Below are positions 35,888-44,092 of a stretch of 64,000 bases of DNA, one piece after another (the stretch's first letter is position 1; every line of letters starts with the position of its first letter). This DNA is from Pandoraea norimbergensis (GTDB taxonomy: Bacteria > Pseudomonadota > Gammaproteobacteria > Burkholderiales > Burkholderiaceae), in the NCBI RefSeq assembly GCF_001465545.3, contig NZ_CP013480.3, positions 5,084,001 to 5,148,000 of the forward strand, written 5' to 3'. The translations under genes and the position numbers were made by a program. Under the pieces are notes generated by a model. That model did no database searches and had not been told where the DNA came from. It saw only the letters and a program-made list of their open reading frames with translations.

Positions 35888-36562
35888 ATGCCTGCCGATT
35901 CAGATAATTCCGATCGTCACGACGTATCTTTCCCGCCCTCCGCGCCATCAGTCGCGGGCGCCCAAAACGCCGCCGGGGAGCAAGTCTCGCCGCCCCCCTC
36001 CTGCTGGCAACTTGCTGTCGCGTTCGGTAGCGTCGGCGCGACGGGCTTCGGCGGCGTGCTGCCGTGGGCGCGCCGCATGGTCGTCGATCAGAAGCAATGG
36101 CTCACCGACCGCGAATTCGCCGAACTCCTGCCGCTCGCCCAACTGCTGCCCGGCCCGAACGTCGCCAATATCGCCACCGTTCTCGGCCGGCGCTTTCAAG
36201 GACCACGCGGTGCGGCCTCCGCGGTTGCCGGACTCTACTTCTGCCCGACGATCGTCATCATCCTCATCGGCGTCGCCTACGCGCAGTGGGGGCAGACGCA
36301 GGTCGTCCAGCATCTGCTCTCGGGACTGATGCCCGCCGCCACGGGGCTGGTCATCGCCACTGCCCTGCGGCTGCTCGCCGGGCTCGAACGACACTGGAGC
36401 ACGCTGACCTTCGCCGCCGCAACCTTCGTCGGCAGCTTCGTCTTCGGCCTGCCCCTGCTGGCCGTACTCGGCGTGCTGGGCCCTTGCGCCATCCTCATGG
36501 CCTACCACCTGCGACGACAGCGCGACACCGATCGCATGCGCCCGCCGCCGGATGCCGCCTGA
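35888..36562 (+). CDS. Chromate transporter, N-terminal-half type (short-chain CHR)
   Basis: 224 aa. After a ~38-residue polar N terminus, the CHR domain reads FGSVGATGFGGVLPWARRMVV and PLAQLLPGPNVANIATVLG, the two signature blocks, with about five membrane segments. Short-chain CHR proteins work in pairs; the second half follows 12 bp downstream. Could export chromate or a related anion; substrate is from family only. Confidence 0.92.
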   Translation: MPADSDNSDRHDVSFPPSAPSVAGAQNAAGEQVSPPPSCWQLAVAFGSVGATGFGGVLPWARRMVVDQKQWLTDREFAELLPLAQLLPGPNVANIATVLGRRFQGPRGAASAVAGLYFCPTIVIILIGVAYAQWGQTQVVQHLLSGLMPAATGLVIATALRLLAGLERHWSTLTFAAATFVGSFVFGLPLLAVLGVLGPCAILMAYHLRRQRDTDRMRPPPDAA

Positions 36563-36574
36563 GCGCACCACACC

Positions 36575-37099
36575 ATGCACACGCTCATCGATCTCTTTCT
36601 GCACGGTTCGCTCTGGTCGCTGCTCGCGGTCGGCGGCACCAACGTCACCCTCGCGGACATCCATCGCTACGCGGTCGAGACCCGCCACTGGATCACCGAC
36701 GCGCAATTCGTCACCTTCTTCTCTCTGGCACAAGCCGCCCCCGGACCGAACGGCATGGCAGTCACGCTGATCGGCCTGCAAGCCGCCGGGCTGCCCGGCG
36801 CCCTCACCGCCACGCTGGCCAAATGTGCGCCGAGTTCGTTACTCGCGTATCTGGTCGGCGGCTGGGTCGACCGGCACGAGCGCTCGCCTTGGGTGCGGGC
36901 CGTGCGCGCCGGACTCGCGCCCATCACCGTTGGCCTGCTGGCCGCCAGCAGCGCCATTCTGGCCCGTGAAATCGACATCAATCTGGCTCGTACGCTGGTC
37001 ACGCTCGTCGCCATCGTCATCACCCTGCGCACCCGCTGGAATCCGCTCTGGCTCATCGCCGGCGGCAGCCTGCTCGGTCTGACCGGGTGGCTGATGTAG
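36575..37099 (+). CDS. Chromate transporter, second short-chain CHR subunit
   Basis: 174 aa, mostly membrane-embedded. FLHGSLWSLLAVGGTNVTLADIHRY and LAQAAPGPNGMAVTLIGLQ are the CHR signature blocks in the second half's version. Forms the expected antiparallel partner to the preceding gene. Ends about 120 bp before egtB. Confidence 0.92.
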   Translation: MHTLIDLFLHGSLWSLLAVGGTNVTLADIHRYAVETRHWITDAQFVTFFSLAQAAPGPNGMAVTLIGLQAAGLPGALTATLAKCAPSSLLAYLVGGWVDRHERSPWVRAVRAGLAPITVGLLAASSAILAREIDINLARTLVTLVAIVITLRTRWNPLWLIAGGSLLGLTGWLM

Positions 37100-37221
37100 G
37101 CCATCGATGTAGGCGGACCGGCTTGCCGCCCGCGCGCTGGCAATGTCCTCCCCGAGTGTCATACGGAGCGACGTCAACAGGTCTACAATAGAGCGCACGT
37201 TTCACAACACGGTGTGTCCCC

Positions 37222-38562
37222 ATGACCGTCCCTTGTTGTACGTCGCAAGCCGAGGCGCCCTCCGGCACCTCCCCCTCCGCCACTGTCTCGCCCATCGCGC
37301 GCGATGGGCCCGATGGCGCATTGGGTGCATCCGGCCGCGCAGTGACCGGCCATACGCTCGCCGACCGGTTCGATGCCGTGCGTGCCGCATCGGTCGCGTT
37401 CGCCACCGGTCTGTCAGACGCCGACGCCACCGTGCAGTCGATGCCCGATGCGAGTCCCATCAAGTGGCATCTCGCGCACACGACGTGGTTCTTCGAGACC
37501 TTTCTGCTCGGAGAACACGGCGCGCTCTCGGGCAAGCGCTATCGTCCCTACGACCCGCGTTTCGCGTTTCTCTTCAACTCGTATTACGAAGCCGCCGGTC
37601 CGCGTCATCCGCGTCCGCAACGGGGACTGCTCACACGCCCCACGCTCGATGAGATCGTGCGCTATCGGCAGCATGTCGACAGCGCCATGCACGAGATGCT
37701 GCTGCATACCGATCTGCCACGCGAAATCTCCGATCTGATCACGCTCGGCCTGCATCACGAAGAGCAGCATCAGGAACTGATGCACACCGACTTGCTGCAT
37801 CTGTTCGCGCAGAATCCGCTGCGGCCCGCGCATCGTGAAATCATTCGCGATGCCGATCGTGAACCGCATCGCAACCTCCCGTTGCAATGGATCGAACACG
37901 ATGGCGGACGGCACACCGTCGGCCACGGCGGCGAGTCGTTTGCGTTCGATTGCGAAACTCCCGCGCATGACTACCTGTTACGCCCCTTTGCCATCGCCTC
38001 GCGCGTTGTGACCAACGGCGAATGGCGCGATTTCATCGAAGACGGCGGCTATCGCATCGCGGGCCTCTGGCTCTCGGACGGCTGGGCCACCGTGCAGCGC
38101 GACGGCTGGGGGCATCCGCTCTACTGGGAATTGCGCAACGGCGAATGGCACGCGATGACGCTCGCCGGCATGCAACCGGTCGACGACAACGCGCCCGTGC
38201 AACACGTGAGTTATTTCGAGGCCGACGCGTTTGCGCGCTGGGCCGGCAAGCGTTTGCCCACAGAACATGAGTGGGAAGTCGTGGCACACGCGGCAAACGC
38301 CGCGCACGAGAACTCCCCGATGCAGCAGCTCTATGGCCCGGTCTGGCAATGGACCGCGAGCCCGTACGTCGCTTATCCCGGATTCCGGACGGCAGCGGGG
38401 GCCGTCGGCGAATACAACGGCAAGTTCATGTGCGGACAATTCGTGCTGCGTGGCGGCTCGCTGGCAACCCCGGCAGGACACTCGCGTGCGACGTACCGCA
38501 ACTTCTTCTACCCGCATCAGCGCTGGCAATTCTGCGGCCTGAGGCTCGCGGAGGACCGCTGA
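37222..38562 (+). CDS. egtB: Ergothioneine biosynthesis protein EgtB (sulfoxide synthase)
   Basis: Non-haem iron enzyme joining trimethylhistidine (hercynine) to a thiol (gamma-Glu-Cys or Cys) as sulfoxide. 446 aa: N-terminal DinB_2 domain with iron ligands in HLAHTTWFFE and HHEEQHQELM, then a formylglycine-generating-enzyme-like domain (VSYFEADAFARWAGKRLPTEHEWE; ATYRNFFYPHQRWQFCGLRLAEDR). TGATG overlap couples it to egtD. No egtA, egtC or egtE is nearby, so thiol donor and lyase must be supplied elsewhere. Confidence 0.93.
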   Translation: MTVPCCTSQAEAPSGTSPSATVSPIARDGPDGALGASGRAVTGHTLADRFDAVRAASVAFATGLSDADATVQSMPDASPIKWHLAHTTWFFETFLLGEHGALSGKRYRPYDPRFAFLFNSYYEAAGPRHPRPQRGLLTRPTLDEIVRYRQHVDSAMHEMLLHTDLPREISDLITLGLHHEEQHQELMHTDLLHLFAQNPLRPAHREIIRDADREPHRNLPLQWIEHDGGRHTVGHGGESFAFDCETPAHDYLLRPFAIASRVVTNGEWRDFIEDGGYRIAGLWLSDGWATVQRDGWGHPLYWELRNGEWHAMTLAGMQPVDDNAPVQHVSYFEADAFARWAGKRLPTEHEWEVVAHAANAAHENSPMQQLYGPVWQWTASPYVAYPGFRTAAGAVGEYNGKFMCGQFVLRGGSLATPAGHSRATYRNFFYPHQRWQFCGLRLAEDR

Positions 38563-39545
38563 TGTCGCATGCCACCCAAGCCACGGCATTTGTTTGCCCG
38601 TCACTGCCCGAGAACGCGTTTGCCACCGACGTGCTCACCGGTCTCGGCCATACCCCCAAGTCGCTGCCCAGTGTCTGGCTCTACGATCGGCGCGGCTGCG
38701 AACTCTTCGAGGAAATCACCGGCCTCGACGAGTACTACCAGACCCGCACCGAAACCGCGCTGCTCGGTGAATGTGCCGCCGCAATTGCCGATGTGATCGG
38801 TCCGGACGCCGTCGTCGTCGAATTCGGCAGCGGCTCCAGCCGCAAGACGCCGTTGCTGCTCGACGCCCTCGTCACCCCACGCGCCTATGTGCCGGTCGAT
38901 ATCGCCGACGATTTTCTCGACGACGCCGTCGCCGCATTAGCGCGCCGCTGTCCGGGCATTCCGATGCTGCCGGTGCGTGCCGACTTCACGCGGCCTTTCC
39001 GGCTTCCTCCACAATTGCACGACACGCAGGGTCCGCGTCTGGGCTTCTTCCCCGGCTCGACGATCGGCAACTTCGCGCCGGGTCAGGCCGCCGCGTTTCT
39101 GGCGCATGTGGGCAAGATGCTCGGAGCGCGCCGCCGCATGGTCGTCGGGGTCGATGCCTGCAAAGACCCGGCGGTGCTCCTGCCCGCGTACGACGATGCA
39201 CGCGGTGTGACAGCGCAGTTCGACCTGAACCTGCTCGTGCGCATCAACCGCGAACTCGACGGCAACCTGCCGCTCGACGCCTTCCGGCATGAAGCACGGT
39301 TCAATGTCGCCGCGAGCCGTATCGAGATGCATCTGGTCGCCCAGCGCCCCTGCCACGCCGACGTGCTCGGCCAGCGCATCACATTCGCCGCCGGCGAATC
39401 CATCCACACTGAGAATTCTTACAAATACGGCCCCACGGAATTCCGCGCCCTCGCCACGTCGGCAGGCTGGGACGTGGAGCGCGTGTGGCACGACGCGCGC
39501 TCGCGCTTCGCCGTGTATCTGCTGGGCCCAGCCGGGAACGCCTGA
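38562..39545 (+). CDS. egtD: L-histidine N(alpha)-methyltransferase EgtD
   Basis: SAM-dependent trimethylation of histidine to hercynine, the first step of ergothioneine synthesis. 327 aa. Family blocks: YDRRGCELFEEITGLDEYYQTRTE (split residues ~30-53), VVEFGSGSSRKT (SAM site), FFPGSTIGNF and ENSYKYGPTEF. ATG 38562 shares its A with the egtB stop. Confidence 0.96.
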   Translation: MSHATQATAFVCPSLPENAFATDVLTGLGHTPKSLPSVWLYDRRGCELFEEITGLDEYYQTRTETALLGECAAAIADVIGPDAVVVEFGSGSSRKTPLLLDALVTPRAYVPVDIADDFLDDAVAALARRCPGIPMLPVRADFTRPFRLPPQLHDTQGPRLGFFPGSTIGNFAPGQAAAFLAHVGKMLGARRRMVVGVDACKDPAVLLPAYDDARGVTAQFDLNLLVRINRELDGNLPLDAFRHEARFNVAASRIEMHLVAQRPCHADVLGQRITFAAGESIHTENSYKYGPTEFRALATSAGWDVERVWHDARSRFAVYLLGPAGNA

Positions 39546-39561
39546 GCGCCCCAACACTGTG

Positions 39562-39619
39562 CAGGTAACGCACAAACGCAGCAGCCCTAAAGTTCTGCTG
39601 CGTTTGTGCCGTTAACCTG
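39562..39619 (+). terminator. Long stem-loop after egtD (terminator-like, no U-tract)
   Basis: Core stem CACAAACGCAGCAG (39571-39584) / CTGCTGCGTTTGTG (39595-39608) is perfect over 14 bp with a 10-nt loop; CAGGTAACG / CGTTAACCTG extend it with one bulge to 39562-39619. No T run follows, so Rho-independent action is uncertain; it could stabilise the egtBD mRNA 3' end. Confidence 0.6.
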
Positions 39620-39669
39620 AGGGGATCCACAGTAATCGCTCTGCAAACTGTGGATTCGACAGCGGTTTA

Positions 39670-39969
39670 ATGAATCGCGGTGACTTGCTGGCGACGAATA
39701 CGCTAGAATCGCCGCCATATGGGGCCACGCACGCCGCGAGACTGCGACGTGAATTGATGGCCATCTTCATAGCGCACGGCAACGACCCGGGCGCACCGAT
39801 TACACGTATCGCTGCAATGACTTCACGCGCAACGGGGATGCACGTGGCACGGGCTCCGGCGACGCCGCATCCGGCCCGCTGCACTCAGGCAGACGCTCGC
39901 CGGGCCATGACAGGCTCGCGTGACGACTGGTATCGCGCCGTCGCAGTGGCCGGGAGCCTGTCACGATGA
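39670..39969 (+). CDS. Possible small protein upstream of the 280-aa hypothetical
   Basis: 99-codon frame whose TGA overlaps the ATG of the next gene (ATGA at 39966-39969), which suggests coupling. Against it: low-information Ala/Arg/Thr-rich sequence, no good ribosome site, and a possible promoter (GTGACT 39680-39685, 18 bp, TAGAAT 39704-39709) lying inside it. A later Met at 39757 would leave 70 residues. Uncertain. Confidence 0.3.
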   Translation: MNRGDLLATNTLESPPYGATHAARLRRELMAIFIAHGNDPGAPITRIAAMTSRATGMHVARAPATPHPARCTQADARRAMTGSRDDWYRAVAVAGSLSR

Positions 39970-40808
39970 GCCGTATCTCTCTCACCCTGTCCGACACCGC
40001 ACTCGCGGATCTGCAAAAGGACTTCGACGCGTTCGTGCGCATTTCTGCCGCCGTCGATCGTCACTTCACGCCGCCCCCGTTCGACGATTTTCTGCGCGCA
40101 CGCCTGCTCGACAGCACCGTGCCGCTGACTGAAGCCGCCGTCGCGCAACTGCTCGCAGGCGGTCACTACGCGTGGGCCAAGCGCACCTTCGACAAACAGT
40201 TTCCGGATGTCGTCTCGATCATCCTGAATCAGGCCCGTCAGCATGGTTTCTACTTTGTCTCGCGCCCGGAATGGACGCGCGAGGACATGTCGCGTCAGGC
40301 CAGCCGCTGGGCCGAAGGCATCGTGCGTGAAGCGAAGGGAGAAGAGCGCATCGTAGAGTCGCTGGCCGGACAGATCGTCACGTCGGCACAAGACTTGCGC
40401 ACGCTGGAAGCAACCTTGCAGACCCCCGCGTGGCGCGCAGCTTCAGTGTTGCGCGAGCGCGTATTCGAGGCCAAACGCGGCGTGGAAACGGCGCGCCCGT
40501 TGCAGGCGCGCGAGAAGCTCGGAGAATTGCAGGCCCTGCTCGATCTCGCCGTGATCTACGGTTCGGTCGGTCGTCAGGAGGCCGATCAAATTCTGGAATA
40601 TCTGCGCGTGCTGCGCCCCGAGATCTTCAACGACGACCCGAGTGTGTTCGAGCGGCTGGCGGCGTGGCTGCGCCGCCTGCTCACGCCGTCGGCACCGCGT
40701 CCGGCACCGAGCGAAACGTCGCCCACCGCAGCCTCCGCGCTGGCGAGTCTGTCCGACGACACCTCCTCGCAGAACACCGAAAGCCTGCGCTCGCCGTTGA
40801 CGCGCTGA
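39966..40808 (+). CDS. Hypothetical protein, helical, cytoplasmic
   Basis: 280 aa, no signal or membrane segment. Starts MSRISLTLSDTALADLQKDFDAF; the middle is charged and helical (ILNQARQHGFYFVSRPEW; REDMSRQASRWAEGIVREAKGEERIVESL split). The last ~45 residues are Pro/Ser/Thr-rich and disordered. I recognise no family. An 8-bp tandem repeat covers its stop codon. Confidence 0.75.
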   Translation: MSRISLTLSDTALADLQKDFDAFVRISAAVDRHFTPPPFDDFLRARLLDSTVPLTEAAVAQLLAGGHYAWAKRTFDKQFPDVVSIILNQARQHGFYFVSRPEWTREDMSRQASRWAEGIVREAKGEERIVESLAGQIVTSAQDLRTLEATLQTPAWRAASVLRERVFEAKRGVETARPLQAREKLGELQALLDLAVIYGSVGRQEADQILEYLRVLRPEIFNDDPSVFERLAAWLRRLLTPSAPRPAPSETSPTAASALASLSDDTSSQNTESLRSPLTR

Positions 40809-40834
40809 CACGCTGACGCGCTGACGCGCTGACA
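40795..40834. repeat. Five tandem copies of an 8-bp unit across a stop codon
   Basis: CGTTGACG at 40795-40802, then CGCTGACA, CGCTGACG, CGCTGACG and CGCTGACA up to 40834. The TGA of the 280-aa gene (40806-40808) is within the second copy. Unit length is not a multiple of three, so slippage could shift the reading frame at the C terminus. Confidence 0.8.
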
Positions 40835-40874
40835 CGATTAAGCCACGTCGCTCAACGCCCCGCGTCAACACGCC

Positions 40875-41768
40875 TTAGCGATTGAAGATCATCGCCACAC
40901 CCGCACTCGCGATCAGCGCCCCGACCCACGCGCCAGCCGCCGGACGTTGACGCGTTCGGATCCATAGCAACGGCAGCACCATCACCGGCGTGGTCGCCGA
41001 GAGCGTGGCGATCACGCCGGTATTGCCGTGGCCCATGCCATAGAGCAGCAGTGTCATGCCGACGGCCACACCGACGAAGCCGGACAACGCGGTCAGCGCC
41101 AGCGTGCCGGGCGTGAATGCCGAGAAGATACTGCGCCCGCGCCGTGCGGCGAGTATCGTGAGCCCGAGCGCCGACACCCCCACCCGTACCGCCGATGCTC
41201 CGACCGGGTCAACACCCGCCGCCATCACGGGCTTGGCTATCAACGTGCCGATGGAATGACAGAGCGCCGCCGTCAGGCCGATCAAAACGCCAACACGCAC
41301 ATCGCCGCGTACCGATTCCCAGTGATGCGCATCGTCGCGCCGGCCGCCAAACGCAATGGCCAGCGCCACGCCGGCCGTCACCAGCGCAACGCCGACGATC
41401 GCTCGCCAACCCAACGCCTCGCCTAGCCAGAAGTAACCGAGCATGGCGGTCATCGGCGCATTGGTCGCGAAGATGATGGAGTTACGGCGCGGCCCGAGAC
41501 GGCCAAGCGACGTGTAGAGAATGGTGTCGCCCACCAGAATGCCGATGAGCCCCGACGCGCACAGTCGCAGCCACTGCTCAGCGGTAAGCGACGGCCAGCC
41601 ACGCAACACCGCCAGCGCGAAGAGCAGCATCGCGAAGACGAGCAGCATGCGGGCGTAGTTGAACGGGAAGGAACCGGCCTGGCGAACAGGCGTGATGGCG
41701 ATCATGCCGCTGCAAGCCCAGCAAAGGGCGGCACCGAGCGCGGCGAGGTAAGCGAGTTGGGTTGTCAT
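40875..41768 (-). CDS. EamA/DMT superfamily transporter
   Basis: 297 aa, ten predicted membrane helices in two EamA repeats (TTQLAYLAALGAALCWACSG...; IGLTAALCHSIGTLIAK...). DMT proteins export or exchange metabolites and amino acids. Start ATG 41768; an extended frame to 41843 is Arg-rich and unlikely. It lies 96 bp after the haem-oxygenase-fold gene on the same strand and may be the export component of that set. Substrate unknown. Confidence 0.9.
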   Translation of the reverse strand: MTTQLAYLAALGAALCWACSGMIAITPVRQAGSFPFNYARMLLVFAMLLFALAVLRGWPSLTAEQWLRLCASGLIGILVGDTILYTSLGRLGPRRNSIIFATNAPMTAMLGYFWLGEALGWRAIVGVALVTAGVALAIAFGGRRDDAHHWESVRGDVRVGVLIGLTAALCHSIGTLIAKPVMAAGVDPVGASAVRVGVSALGLTILAARRGRSIFSAFTPGTLALTALSGFVGVAVGMTLLLYGMGHGNTGVIATLSATTPVMVLPLLWIRTRQRPAAGAWVGALIASAGVAMIFNR

Positions 41769-41864
41769 GGTCAGGGGGCAGACGGCGCGAAGTCGCAACC
41801 GCCCCCGCCGTTGGGACGCCATTATACGAGGCGTGCGCCCCATCCGGGTGCATCTTGTGAGGGC

Positions 41865-42845
41865 TCAGAGGTCCTCGTCGAGACGGTACAACGCGTCGAA
41901 CATCGCGCGATAGGCCGCCGCCACCCCGAACGCGCCGCGCAACATGCGCAGGCGCGCTGCCGCATCGGGCGGCCCCGCCTCCTGCACCCAAAGCGACAAC
42001 AACGGCGTCCCCCCGCAAACGCTGGCATCGTGGCGTGCGTGCGCGCACACCGCTGCGAAACCGTCGGCTGCCGAGGGATAGCGTTGCGATAACGCGTCGA
42101 ACTGGGCTTCGATCTCGCTCACGGCGCGCGCTGCGGCGGGTGCCTGACACAACGCGCAGCACCCGACATAGCCCGGCATATCGCCCGCCGCTTCGATAAT
42201 GAAATCGACCAGTGCATGCGTCGCATCGAACGCCCCGCTATCGAGAAACGTGCGCGCCGCCGCACCGCACCGCAACAACCCGGCCGCGAGCATGGTCGCC
42301 TGCCCGCGCTGCTCGCGGTACTGCCGCAGCAGAATCGGCCGCAACACGGGGTCGGTACAACGCTCGACGGCGATGCGATTGTGCACGTCGGCGCCGGCCG
42401 CCCGGTGATACATCTGGGCAAGAAACGCAAGCACCTGAATCTCGCTCGACTCCCCTGCGAGAAAACGCGCCCAGAACGGCGACGCGAAAATGCCGCGCAT
42501 CCACACATCGCATATCTTCCCGAACGCCGGCACGATATCGGGATCGGTGGCAGGCAACACGCTGGCAAGCTCCTCGTCGACGAGCGTCGCGAGCCATGTG
42601 CCCGGGGCGGGTGCCGACGCCAGCAGCACGCCATGTTGCAGGCGCTCCAGCCATGCGGGCACGTCGGGCGAGGTGCCGTGCAACGTGCACGACACCTCAC
42701 GCGACGCCACGGTGACCACGTCGCCCGCACACGACCATTCCGCGTGCGGCGACACGATGAGCCAGACCGCTGGACGCTGCTTCTCGGCGTCCGGCGCGGG
42801 ACGAGGCACCTCGGATGAATTGGACACGACGGGCACCGCGCTCAT
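41865..42845 (-). CDS. Haem-oxygenase/PqqC-fold-like protein with extra N-terminal domain
   Basis: 326 aa. The C-terminal ~210 residues resemble the haem-oxygenase/PqqC/TenA helical fold found in diiron oxidases (WMRGIFASPFWARFLAG, FLAQMYHRAAGADVHNR, YREQRGQATML, late HARHD). Usual metal ligands are only partly visible: the mid-helix E-x-x-H reads E-x-x-x-x-A. The N-terminal ~80 residues (VWLIVSPHAEWSCAGDVVTV...WLERLQHG) have the look of a small winged-helix domain such as a RiPP recognition element. Starts by ATGA overlap with a small Pro-rich ORF. Function unknown; the domain reading is inference. Confidence 0.75.
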   Translation of the reverse strand: MSAVPVVSNSSEVPRPAPDAEKQRPAVWLIVSPHAEWSCAGDVVTVASREVSCTLHGTSPDVPAWLERLQHGVLLASAPAPGTWLATLVDEELASVLPATDPDIVPAFGKICDVWMRGIFASPFWARFLAGESSEIQVLAFLAQMYHRAAGADVHNRIAVERCTDPVLRPILLRQYREQRGQATMLAAGLLRCGAAARTFLDSGAFDATHALVDFIIEAAGDMPGYVGCCALCQAPAAARAVSEIEAQFDALSQRYPSAADGFAAVCAHARHDASVCGGTPLLSLWVQEAGPPDAAARLRMLRGAFGVAAAYRAMFDALYRLDEDL

Positions 42846-43183
42846 CGGACAATCGCGCCAAGCAACGGCACATCCGCGCACGCCACGGCGCGAACGACGT
42901 CGATGTGCAGGTCGGCGAGCCCACTGTCAGGCGACATGACTGGCGTCTGACGCGCGCCGAACGAGACACTTCGATGGGCAACGCGGGGCTTTGGCGATGC
43001 TCGGCGAGGCGGGTTGTCTGAAGTGTCTGACGCAGACGGCAGATCGGGCGTGGAGCGTGCGGTGGGTGCGGGGGGAGTCACGGATGGCGTTGGGGTCAGT
43101 GCGGCGTAGGCCTGCGATGCCGAGCGTGAAGCTGGCACGACGGGCACAAACGGGAAGGGTAGCGGCGAGGCGTTGGTCGGCAT
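42842..43183 (-). CDS. Small Pro-rich protein, candidate peptide substrate of the coupled enzyme
   Basis: 113 aa. ATG 43183 has a strong AGGAG five bases upstream. Its TGA overlaps the next start (ATGA), coupling both. The sequence is Pro/Ser/Ala-rich to about residue 60, then RVAHRSVSFGARQTPVMSPD and a hydrophobic C terminus (IDVVRAVACADVPLLGAIVR) with one Cys. No domain recognised. Could be a precursor peptide, a chaperone or just a regulatory leader; coding status rests on RBS, coupling and GC-rich third positions. Confidence 0.6.
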   Translation of the reverse strand: MPTNASPLPFPFVPVVPASRSASQAYAALTPTPSVTPPAPTARSTPDLPSASDTSDNPPRRASPKPRVAHRSVSFGARQTPVMSPDSGLADLHIDVVRAVACADVPLLGAIVR

Positions 43184-43587
43184 GTCGGCTCCTGTCGAAT
43201 CCTGCGAGCAAACGCTTACCTTAGGAAAACCGGAGGGTTTCGTGATTGGGGCACCGCTCTAGGAATTTTCACAGCGTCGATCCCGTCTTCACCCCGTGGA
43301 CGCCGTATAGGACGACGCGCCTTTGCGTGGCTACCGGCGCGCATCGGGCGGCTGACGGCACCGACAACACCGCGTGCTGCGAGCCGCCGTTAACCGCGAG
43401 CGTCACGCGCAGGCGTCGCGCGGACCGCCTCGTGATCTCGCGTTGGCACAGCACTTTCGGAATTTACCCAAGAACCCTCACCGTAACTTCGCAGCCATCA
43501 CCCTATCGTGCGTGCAGTCGCAATGACACGTGTCGCGCGAGTACAATCGTTTGGCTACGATATGTTGCCTCACGAGGAGTTACGCTC
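43184..43587. other. Divergent intergenic region
   Basis: 404 bp between the small Pro-rich ORF and the nitrate-reductase-associated gene. It has an open plus-strand extension of the latter but no second RBS-backed start. Near its right end are a palindrome GACACGTGTC (43525-43534) and a -10-like TACAAT (43542-43547). No further gene seen. Confidence 0.5.
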
Positions 43588-44064
43588 ATGCATCTCTATC
43601 AGCGTCTGCCGATCTTTGTCTTCGAGATCGAAGCCTGCGAAGACCTGAAGTTCATCACGATGGCGATCCGCTTCAATCTGGATCACAGCGGCCAGCATTT
43701 GTCACTGGCCGACTGGCAGCGGCTGCCGTACGAGGCGCGCGAGACGCTGGCCTCCTGCGTACCCGGCGATGAGGATTTTGCAGCCCGTCTGGATGAGATT
43801 GCAGAACAACATCTGGGCCAGCCGATCGAGCGCAGCATCGACGCGGCGCCCACCGCGTGGCAAGACACCAACGCCCTGCCCCCGGGCTTGCTCAAACAGT
43901 GCGAACTGGCCGATCTGCTGCCGCCCGATGTCGGCGACTGGGGCACCCTCACCGCCTTCCGCCGTTATGTGCTGACCAAACTCTCGCGACGCGACACACT
44001 CAACCATTGCTTCGTGCCGGCCATGCTCGAGTTCGGTCTCGCACAGACACAAGCCGAACTTTGA
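43588..44064 (+). CDS. Nitrate reductase associated protein family
   Basis: 158 aa from ATG 43588, with GAGGAG upstream. FVFEIEACEDLKFITMAIRFNLDHSGQHLS (split) matches the FxFExD...IPMxVRFKLDxxGxKLS pattern of the Nitr_red_assoc family (PF09655), found near assimilatory nitrate reductase genes. Here no nitrate gene is in the window, so it is an orphan. Function unknown even within the family. Confidence 0.85.
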   Translation: MHLYQRLPIFVFEIEACEDLKFITMAIRFNLDHSGQHLSLADWQRLPYEARETLASCVPGDEDFAARLDEIAEQHLGQPIERSIDAAPTAWQDTNALPPGLLKQCELADLLPPDVGDWGTLTAFRRYVLTKLSRRDTLNHCFVPAMLEFGLAQTQAEL

Positions 44065-44092
44065 CGAACGGCGATGCTGGCCGCCCCGCGCG

